Source: an uncultured Lachnospiraceae bacterium (GTDB lineage Bacteria > Bacillota > Clostridia > Lachnospirales > Lachnospiraceae). From it: a DNA stretch of 36,498 nucleotides. The notes below the pieces were generated by a model, which saw nothing but the letters and a program-made list of their open reading frames with translations, did not search any database and was not told the DNA's origin. Positions 1 to 6,041 of this stretch are shown piece by piece (the stretch's first letter is position 1; every line of letters starts with the position of its first letter). Made by a program: the position numbers and the translations under genes. The DNA lies in NCBI GenBank assembly GCA_900539175.1, contig UQAW01000033.1, positions 1-36,498 of the forward strand. Direction: 5' to 3'.

Positions 1-17
1 ATTAAATTGGCCAGGCT

Positions 18-50
18 GTATCCGGTTATAGTTTAGAAACTAACCGGATA
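18..50. repeat. Imperfect inverted repeat at left edge
   Basis: TATCCGGTTA (18-27) and TAACCGGATA (41-50) are perfect inverted repeats. A shorter GTTT/AAAC pair inside them extends the stem. No T-run follows, so it is not a typical intrinsic terminator. It could be the end of another repeat or the 3' flank of an upstream gene. No gene can be assigned to bases 1-55. Confidence 0.5.
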
Positions 51-59
51 TAGTACTAG

Positions 60-217
60 AGCGTGTTTGAAAATTCATTCCCGCAATCTGCATCCCCCAC
101 TTTGCGGTCTATTTGTCCCAAATTCGGTCAGCGTAGCCCGCTACGCCTCCCTTATTTGAACCAAATATCCCACAAATTGTGGAATACATCTTGCGGAAAG
201 CAATTTTCAAACACGCT
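60..217. mobile_element. 158-bp MITE-like element with CTAG flanks
   Basis: The element begins AGCGTGTTTGAAAATT and ends with its exact reverse complement, AATTTTCAAACACGCT. The match continues imperfectly inward (CCGCAA near both ends). CTAG lies on each side (56-59 and 218-221), as a 4-bp target duplication would. Short TA-centred targets of this kind are typical of IS5-superfamily transposases. It has no reading frame of useful size. The interior pairs as a long imperfect hairpin with an apical stem GCGTAG/CTACGC (131-136/141-146). It is therefore a non-autonomous element needing a transposase from elsewhere. The first 55 nt, counting CTAG, recur exactly at 36444-36498. It ends about 18 bp before the ribosome-binding site of the kinase gene. 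Confidence 0.8.
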
Positions 218-249
218 CTAGAGTGTGTCTGAAAGAAGAAAGGATGCGT

Positions 250-1536
250 ATGGTCAGAAATTTACAGCGTAAATTTATTAAGATTACCATGTTGTCTCTC
301 CTGATTGTGCTTCTTCTGGTAGAGGGGGCCACCAATGGAATTTTTATCTATCAAACCGGTAAGAAGTCAGAAAATCTGCTGCGTATGCTGGTGGACAACA
401 ATGGTAAATTTCCGGAAGGGAAAAAGCCGATGGTGCCGGATAAAAATGAAAGGATTCCGGATGGAAGAACGTGGCACCCCGGCAATCACAATCCATTTGG
501 ATTTCGGATGTCGGAGGAGACCCCGTTTGAGACCCGCTATTTCTCAGTAATTGTATCGGATTCCGGGGAGATGAATGTGGACATTGCCCATATAGCGGCA
601 GTGACAGAGGAAGAAGCGCGGTCTTTTGCCGAAGAGCTTGTAAAGCAGGATAAGATGGAAGGGTATGTGGAGTATTACCGTTATCGCATGAACAGAAAAG
701 AGGGCAGTTCGCTTTTGGTTTTTGTAGATTGTTCCAATGATATTCAGACAGTTCGGAATTTTGCGTTGGTGTCGTTTCTGGTAGGAGTGGGATGTTTTTT
801 GCTGGTTCTGATTTTGGTGTCATTATTTTCCAGAAGAGCGATCCGACCGGTGATAGAAAGCATTGAAAAGCAGAAACAATTTATTACGGATGCCGGACAT
901 GAAATCAAGACTCCGATTGCGATTATTTCTGCCAATACAGAGGTGATTGAAATGTGTGGCGGTGAAAGTGAATGGACAAAGAGCATTCATAATCAGGTAA
1001 ACCGATTAAATGAGTTGGTGAAGAATCTGCTGACGCTGGCAAAATTAGACGAAACCAGCCAGGCTCTGTATATGGAAGAATTTAATCTGAGTTCTGTGGT
1101 AAAGGAAGTGCTTTCCGGATTTGAAGCGTTAGCACAGACAAAAAACCAGGATGTAGAGGAGAAGGTTGAGAAAACGGTTGCAGTGAAAGGAGATAAGAGC
1201 AGTATCCGCAATCTGGTATCGATTTTGATGGACAATGCTGTAAAATACACTCCTGAAGGAGGCAGAATCTGTATACAGCTCAACCAGTGTGAGCGCCAGA
1301 CAGAACTTCTTTTTTATAACGAATGTGAAGAAATTCCCAGCGGAGATTTGAATCGTCTGTTTGACCGATTTTACCGTGCAGATGAATCGCGGTCCAGGGA
1401 AAGCGGAGGATATGGAATTGGATTGTCTGTGGCCTATTCCATTGTGAAAGCCCATAAGTGGAAAATTTCCGTGTGGAGGAAAGGGAAAGGAATCTGTTTT
1501 CAGATATCTTGTCCATCCCAGGGTCACAAAGTGTGA
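250..1536 (+). CDS. Sensor histidine kinase (VanS/PhoR-like)
   Basis: This is a 428-residue membrane sensor kinase. ATG 250 is chosen because AAGAAAGG (236-243) lies 6 nt upstream; the in-frame GTG 223 and ATG 244 have no properly spaced site. A first membrane segment (about residues 10-33) is followed by an extracellular domain of about 135 residues rich in Pro, Asp and Glu, then a second membrane segment (about 172-195). The phospho-acceptor His217 lies in DAGHEIKTP. The ATPase domain has an N-box (DNAVKYTPEGG, about 328) and a G-box (SGGYGIGLSVAYS). No partner regulator is visible; it would be expected upstream, beyond the element at 60-217. The ligand is unknown. The best target candidate is the operon starting at 1633, whose promoter carries a regulator-type direct repeat. 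Confidence 0.93.
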   Translation: MVRNLQRKFIKITMLSLLIVLLLVEGATNGIFIYQTGKKSENLLRMLVDNNGKFPEGKKPMVPDKNERIPDGRTWHPGNHNPFGFRMSEETPFETRYFSVIVSDSGEMNVDIAHIAAVTEEEARSFAEELVKQDKMEGYVEYYRYRMNRKEGSSLLVFVDCSNDIQTVRNFALVSFLVGVGCFLLVLILVSLFSRRAIRPVIESIEKQKQFITDAGHEIKTPIAIISANTEVIEMCGGESEWTKSIHNQVNRLNELVKNLLTLAKLDETSQALYMEEFNLSSVVKEVLSGFEALAQTKNQDVEEKVEKTVAVKGDKSSIRNLVSILMDNAVKYTPEGGRICIQLNQCERQTELLFYNECEEIPSGDLNRLFDRFYRADESRSRESGGYGIGLSVAYSIVKAHKWKISVWRKGKGICFQISCPSQGHKV

Positions 1537-1559
1537 AAGGTTTGTGAATCCACCATTCT

Positions 1560-1591
1560 TTAAGGTTCATTTTAGGTTTATCCGCTATACT
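1560..1591 (+). promoter_or_regulatory. Activator-type promoter with response-regulator direct repeat
   Basis: TTAAGG (1560-1565) and TTTAGG (1571-1576) recur at an 11-bp period, one helical turn, as in OmpR/VanR-type binding sites. They cover the position of a -35 box, and no good -35 hexamer is present. TATACT (1586-1591) fits as the -10. Translation starts at 1633. The likely regulator is the missing partner of the kinase at 250-1536, controlling the VTC/DUF4956/lipoprotein operon. Confidence 0.55.
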
Positions 1592-1632
1592 TCGTGTAAA
1601 GAGAAAGTAAAGCAGCAAGGAGGATAAAAGGA

Positions 1633-2361
1633 ATGGATGATTTTCAGATGACATTTAAGCGTTATGAGATAAAGTATCTGTTGGATGAAAAGACATACCT
1701 GGAATTGAGAAAGCGGCTGGAAGGAAAAATGGTGGTCGATCAATATGGAGAAAAGACCGTTTGCAATATCTATTTTGATACCCCTGATTCCAGACTGATC
1801 CGTACTTCTCTGGAAAAGCCGGTTTACAAAGAAAAGCTTCGGCTCCGCAGTTATGGAACGCCGGAGCGGAACAGTACGGTGTTTGTAGAGTTAAAGAAAA
1901 AATATAAAGGGGTGGTATATAAACGGCGGGAAGATATGGTGCTTTCTGAAGCGGAAGCCTATCTGTATCAGGGATGGAAGCCGGGATTTAGCAGTCAGGT
2001 GCTCCGTGAGATTGACTGGTTTTTGAAGTATTACGGGCAGATTACACCGGCAATGTACATTTCTTATGAGCGTATAGCCATGAATGAAGTGAAAGATTCA
2101 GGGCTTCGTGTTACCTTTGATACCAATATCTTGTGGCGGAAAGAAGAACTGAACCTGAAGGAAGGTTCCTGGGGAAATCCGATTCTGGAGCCGGGACAGC
2201 GGCTGATGGAAATTAAGATTGCCGGTGCCATGCCTCTTTGGTTAGGTGAAATCCTGGATAAACTTTACATCTATCCGGTCTCATTTTCAAAATACGGCAG
2301 GGCATATCAGGATCAGATAAAACAAGAGATGAAAAACAGAGGAGGAAAGAATTGTGCTTAA
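1633..2361 (+). CDS. VTC-domain polyphosphate polymerase family protein
   Basis: The 242-residue protein matches the VTC-domain family (named for the yeast polyphosphate polymerase subunit Vtc4), which belongs to the triphosphate tunnel metalloenzyme fold. Visible family features are the N-terminal FKRYEIKYLL strand, IYFDTPDSRLI (about 48-58), KEKLRLRSYG (about 68-77) and the basic strand VELKKKYKGVVYKRRE (about 87-102). These supply the basic and acidic tunnel residues that hold triphosphate and metal. It is cytosolic with no signal peptide. The bacterial VTC-domain product is not well established, so polyphosphate synthesis is inferred from the family name. AAGGAGG precedes ATG 1633. The end overlaps the start of the DUF4956 gene by 8 nt, so the two are probably translationally coupled. 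Confidence 0.88.
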   Translation: MDDFQMTFKRYEIKYLLDEKTYLELRKRLEGKMVVDQYGEKTVCNIYFDTPDSRLIRTSLEKPVYKEKLRLRSYGTPERNSTVFVELKKKYKGVVYKRREDMVLSEAEAYLYQGWKPGFSSQVLREIDWFLKYYGQITPAMYISYERIAMNEVKDSGLRVTFDTNILWRKEELNLKEGSWGNPILEPGQRLMEIKIAGAMPLWLGEILDKLYIYPVSFSKYGRAYQDQIKQEMKNRGGKNCA

Positions 2362-3043
2362 TAACTTATTTCAGTCAATTTTAGTGGAAGAGACGGTGAA
2401 TACATTTTCAATCGGAACATTTTTTGCGTGCATGGCAGCATCGTTGGTACTTGGAATCGTGGTTGCAGGGATTTATATGTTTCGGAATACATATACCAAA
2501 GGATTTGTGGTAACATTGGCCCTGATGCCGGCAATCGTTCAGATGGTTATTATGTTGGTGAATGGAAATCTGGGAACAGGGGTTGCAGTGATGGGAGCAT
2601 TTTCTTTGGTACGTTTCCGGTCAGCGCCAGGAACAGCGAAAGAGATCAGCAGTATTTTCCTGGCAATGGCGGTAGGGCTTGCGACCGGGATGGGCTATAT
2701 CGGAATCGCTGCGCTCTTTGTAATCATCATGGGTATTGTCAATATCATATTTACGGTCAGCAAATTTGGAGAGAATCCTGCGAATCTCAAGGCACTTCGG
2801 ATTACAATACCGGAATCGCTGGATTATACCAACGTTTTTGATGAGATTTTTGCACAGTATCTGAAACGTTGGGAGCTGATACAGGCAAAGACTACCAATA
2901 TGGGAAGTTTATTTAAGCTGGAATATCAGATTGTATTGAAGAAAGCGGAGGATGAGAAAAAGTTGATTGATGACTTGAGATGCAGAAATGGAAATCTGGA
3001 AATCCTCTGCAGCCGGGCAGCGACAGGAAGGGAGGAATTGTGA
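2354..3043 (+). CDS. DUF4956 membrane protein
   Basis: This 229-residue protein starts at GTG 2354, with GGAGGAAAG (2341-2349) inside the end of the VTC gene. About four membrane segments fall in residues 20-135. The conserved family core is GAFSLVRFRSAPGTAKE (about 80-96), a charged stretch between two hydrophobic segments. The last 90 residues form a soluble alpha/beta tail, plausibly cytosolic. DUF4956 proteins are habitually encoded beside VTC-domain proteins, so the pair may make or export a polymer. No reaction has been shown for the family as far as I know. The stop codon overlaps the next start codon by one base (TGATG). Confidence 0.88.
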   Translation: MLNNLFQSILVEETVNTFSIGTFFACMAASLVLGIVVAGIYMFRNTYTKGFVVTLALMPAIVQMVIMLVNGNLGTGVAVMGAFSLVRFRSAPGTAKEISSIFLAMAVGLATGMGYIGIAALFVIIMGIVNIIFTVSKFGENPANLKALRITIPESLDYTNVFDEIFAQYLKRWELIQAKTTNMGSLFKLEYQIVLKKAEDEKKLIDDLRCRNGNLEILCSRAATGREEL

Positions 3044-5019
3044 TGATAAGGCGCGGCTTAAGAAATCGAAGAATTGCAGCAGTCTTGATGGCGGCTGCGA
3101 TGATGATGACGGTATTTAGCGGGTGCAGCAGCTCCAATTCTGATTCCGATACAAAAGAGCAGGGGGAAGGAGAAGCGGGCGGAATAGAAGGCAGCAGGGG
3201 TGCTGAGAGCGTGGATTCGGAGATGGAGCTCACCCAGTCTGAAGTGGATACGGAATTTACGGACAGGGATAAAGATGGAAGCTATTCGGAAAAGGGGGCA
3301 GCCTTTATTCAGCTGAACGGTTCTTCTGCAAAAGCGGAGGGAAGTAATGTAAAAGTCTCTGAGAATACGGTGGTGATCAGCGGAGAGGGAACTTATGTGA
3401 TCAGCGGTACGATGGAGGATGGACAGATTCTTGTGGAGGCCGAAGATACGGATAAGATCCAGATTGTTTTAAATGGAGCACAGATTCACTGTGAGACAAG
3501 TGCTGCAATTTACATAAAACAGGCAGATAAAGTGTTCCTTACGCTCGCTGACGGAACCGAGAATAGATTGAGCGGCGGAACCGAGTATGTGGATACGGAT
3601 GAGAATACGGTAGACGCAGTTGTTTTCAGCAAAGAGGATCTTACTGTGAACGGCAGTGGGAGTCTTTGGATTGATGCCGATTACAAACATGGAATCGTAT
3701 CGAAAGATGATCTTGTAGTTACAGGAGGAAGCCTTACGATTGATGCAGAAAAACAGTGTATGAGCGGGAAGGACAGCGTGAAAATTCTGGACGGAACCTT
3801 TCATTTGACCGGACGGGGAAAAGCCGTGAAGTCGGAAAATACGGAAGAATCTACCTTGGGTAATCTCTATGTGGCAGGCGGAAACTTTACGATTGATACG
3901 GAAGATGATGCTTTCCATGCAGGGGGCAGCATTCTGGTGGATGGAGGGACATTTGCAATCAAGACCGGAGATGATGGATTTCATGCAGATGTTGATACCG
4001 TGATGAATGGTGGAGAACTTCAGATTACAAAGTGTTATGAAGGGCTGGAAGGCTATCGTGTAGTAATAAATGGCGGAAGCATTGCAATTACGGCGAGTGA
4101 TGATGGGATCAATGCTGCAGCACCGAATAATGACAGCGAGACAATGGATGCAGTGAATGATGAGAGAACCTCAGAGCCGCCCAGGATGCCAGAAGGCAGG
4201 GAACTGCCGAAAGACGGAGAAGATCCCAGAATGCCGGGAGATGGAGAAATGCCGGACAGAGGAGAGCACCCGGGAATGTGGGGAGATGGAGAAATGCCGG
4301 ACAGAGGAGAGCACCCGGGAATGTGGGGAGATGGAGAAATGCCGGATGGAGGAGAACACCCGGGAATGCGGGGGGATGGAGAAATGCCGGATGGAGGTGA
4401 ACGTCCGGAAATGCCGCCTGACAGTGAAGAAGGTCGGGAAAGTGGATTTGGCGGTAAGATAGGCGGGGGAGGAATGGAAAATGATACCAATGCCTATATT
4501 AAGATTACCGGGGGAACGATTACCGTTGACGCGCAGGGGGACGGGCTGGATTCCAATGGAAGTCTGTTTGTATCAGGAGGTACTACGTACGTTAGTGGTC
4601 CTGTCAGCGGAGGAGACGGCGCTCTGGACTACAACGGCGAAGCTTGTGTCAGCGGAGGGACGCTGATTGCTGCTGGCAGTTCCGGCATGGCGCAGGGCTT
4701 TGGTGAAACTTCCAGGCAGTGTTCGATTCTGCAGTATTTAGACAGTAATCAGGAAGCCGGAAGTACTGTGGTATTGACCGATGAGGATGGGACAGCGCTT
4801 TTGAACTGGACATCGGCGAAGGAATATCAGTCGGTAGTTCTCACCTGCCCGGAATTAAAAGAAGGAGTAACGTATACTCTGGTGGCTGGAAGCGAGAGCA
4901 GTGAACTTACTCTGGAATCCGTAGTTACATCGAACGGAAATGGGGGCAGGGGCATGATGCATGGAGCAGGAGAGCATCAAAGGGGAGAGCGCATGGAGAA
5001 ATCGGAACAGAAAGCGTAG
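3043..5019 (+). CDS. Beta-helix carbohydrate-binding lipoprotein (Cthe_2159-like)
   Basis: This 658-residue surface lipoprotein has a basic N-terminus, a hydrophobic stretch and the lipobox FSGC with Cys28. After an acidic linker, from about residue 85, come turns of a right-handed beta-helix with recurring GG..TI..DDG motifs (for example DDAFHAGGS, DDGFHADVD, DDGINAAAP, GDGLDSNGS). These Asp-rich turns resemble calcium sites of the Cthe_2159 family (carbohydrate-binding domain, DUF4353), whose founder binds cellulose and pectin. A Pro/Gly/Glu/Met-rich insert with four 15-residue repeats (about 399-458) interrupts the helix. The tail is Gly/Met/His-rich. ATG 3043 has GGGAGGA 7 nt upstream. 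It is the last gene of the VTC operon. In many Clostridia a CotH-type protein occupies this position. The ligand here is inferred. Confidence 0.82.
   Translation: MIRRGLRNRRIAAVLMAAAMMMTVFSGCSSSNSDSDTKEQGEGEAGGIEGSRGAESVDSEMELTQSEVDTEFTDRDKDGSYSEKGAAFIQLNGSSAKAEGSNVKVSENTVVISGEGTYVISGTMEDGQILVEAEDTDKIQIVLNGAQIHCETSAAIYIKQADKVFLTLADGTENRLSGGTEYVDTDENTVDAVVFSKEDLTVNGSGSLWIDADYKHGIVSKDDLVVTGGSLTIDAEKQCMSGKDSVKILDGTFHLTGRGKAVKSENTEESTLGNLYVAGGNFTIDTEDDAFHAGGSILVDGGTFAIKTGDDGFHADVDTVMNGGELQITKCYEGLEGYRVVINGGSIAITASDDGINAAAPNNDSETMDAVNDERTSEPPRMPEGRELPKDGEDPRMPGDGEMPDRGEHPGMWGDGEMPDRGEHPGMWGDGEMPDGGEHPGMRGDGEMPDGGERPEMPPDSEEGRESGFGGKIGGGGMENDTNAYIKITGGTITVDAQGDGLDSNGSLFVSGGTTYVSGPVSGGDGALDYNGEACVSGGTLIAAGSSGMAQGFGETSRQCSILQYLDSNQEAGSTVVLTDEDGTALLNWTSAKEYQSVVLTCPELKEGVTYTLVAGSESSELTLESVVTSNGNGGRGMMHGAGEHQRGERMEKSEQKA
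4237..4416 (+). repeat. Four in-frame 45-bp tandem repeats
   Basis: Four consecutive 45-bp units begin at 4237, 4282, 4327 and 4372. The first two encode GDGEMPDRGEHPGMW. The third changes R to G and ends in R; the fourth is more diverged (GERPEMP). The decay from first to last copy suggests growth by slippage or unequal crossing-over. A degenerate half-unit seems to precede the array. Confidence 0.95.
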
Positions 5020-5040
5020 TCAAGCCAATAAACAGGGCAC

Positions 5041-5072
5041 AAAAAAGGACCATCTTGCGATGGTCCTTTTTA
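5041..5072 (+). terminator. Terminator of the VTC operon
   Basis: The stem AAAAAGGACCATC / GATGGTCCTTTTT closes a TTGC loop, with the T-run forming part of the descending arm. It lies about 20 bp after the lipoprotein stop codon. The A-run on the other arm means it could also stop minus-strand transcripts. Confidence 0.9.
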
Positions 5073-5145
5073 AAATGAGGGGGGAGATAGTGAGTGGTTA
5101 ATCAACTATCCGAGATTTATTATAAGAAAAAAATGTGTTGAAAGT

Positions 5146-5244
5146 ATGTCTGAAAAGAAAAAGAAATCTAAAATTCGTGAAGAAAAACTGAAGATAAAAG
5201 AAAGAAATTATGTAGCTGTCAAAAAGAAACAGGACGCCGGGTAA
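5146..5244 (+). CDS. Possible 32-residue Lys-rich peptide
   Basis: An ATG-to-TAA frame of 32 codons reads MSEKKKKSKIREEKLKIKER and continues to an end in KKKQDAG. It is highly basic and probably helical, with no membrane segment. Only a weak site (TTGAAAG) precedes ATG 5146. Its last codons run into the pflA terminator hairpin. It lies alone between two convergent operons. I do not recognise a family. AT-rich DNA readily gives Lys-rich frames, so it may not be real. Confidence 0.25.
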   Translation: MSEKKKKSKIREEKLKIKERNYVAVKKKQDAG

Positions 5245-5262
5245 GTATACCACGGCGTCCTG
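5219..5262 (-). terminator. Terminator of the pflB-pflA operon
   Basis: CAGGACGCCG (5230-5239) pairs with CGGCGTCCTG (5253-5262) around a 13-nt loop. On the minus strand the stem is followed by TTTCTTTTT. It lies 11 bp after the pflA stop codon. Confidence 0.85.
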
Positions 5263-5273
5263 TGTTTCAGATT

Positions 5274-6041
5274 TCAGTGCTTCAGATATCCGGTATAATC
5301 AGCCGTATGCAGAAGTCTGTTGGCGTTGGCAACACGCTCTGCAGTCGGCGGTTCAATTCCATGCAGCGGATAAGGAAGCCTTAAATCTTCCCACTTGAAA
5401 ATACCCAGAGTGTGATAGGGCAGTACTTCAAACCGCTCCACGTTTCCAAGAGATTTTACAAACTCATCCAAACGGATCAGGTATTCGTCGTAGTCGTTTC
5501 TCTCCGGTACAAGAACGTGACGAATCCAGACGGGCTTTTTGATCTCGGCAAGGTATCTTGCCAGATCAAGGATGTTCCGGTTGCTGCATCCGGCCAGCAC
5601 TTTGTGCTGTTCCTCATCGATATGCTTGATATCCAGAAGAAGCAGGTCGGTGTATTTCATGAGTGTGTTAAACTTCTGGAAAAAAGGTTCATTTCTGGTA
5701 AAAGGATTGCCGGAAGTATCGATCACAGTATGGATGCCTTCCTTCTTTGCTTTCTGGAAAAGCTCAATCAGAAAATCCATCTGAAGGAGGGGCTCTCCGC
5801 CGCTGACGGTAATTCCGCCTTCGCTGCCCCAGTAGGAGCGGTAGCGGAGAGCCTGTTCCAGAAGTTCGTCGGCAGACATCAGGTCGGTGTGATTGGTACT
5901 CCAGGTGTCCGGATTGTGACAAAACTGACAGCGCATCTTACAGCCCTGTACAAAAACCACAAAGCGGACGCCTGGACCATCTACGGAACCAAAGCTTTCG
6001 ATCGAGTGAATGGAACCTTTGCGATGACTAAATTCGTTCAT
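5274..6041 (-). CDS. pflA: Pyruvate formate-lyase activating enzyme
   Basis: This radical SAM enzyme uses a [4Fe-4S] cluster and S-adenosylmethionine to place the glycyl radical on PflB under anaerobic conditions. Counting from ATG 6041 (255 residues), the cluster motif is C34-K-M-R-C38-Q-F-C41, preceded by the family signature SIESFGSVDGPG. GGITVSGGEPLLQ is the SAM-binding region. The start overlaps the end of pflB by 14 nt and no strong Shine-Dalgarno is visible, so translation is probably coupled to pflB. ATG 6062, seven codons upstream, is possible. Length matches the family. Confidence 0.96.
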   Translation of the reverse strand: MNEFSHRKGSIHSIESFGSVDGPGVRFVVFVQGCKMRCQFCHNPDTWSTNHTDLMSADELLEQALRYRSYWGSEGGITVSGGEPLLQMDFLIELFQKAKKEGIHTVIDTSGNPFTRNEPFFQKFNTLMKYTDLLLLDIKHIDEEQHKVLAGCSNRNILDLARYLAEIKKPVWIRHVLVPERNDYDEYLIRLDEFVKSLGNVERFEVLPYHTLGIFKWEDLRLPYPLHGIEPPTAERVANANRLLHTADYTGYLKH

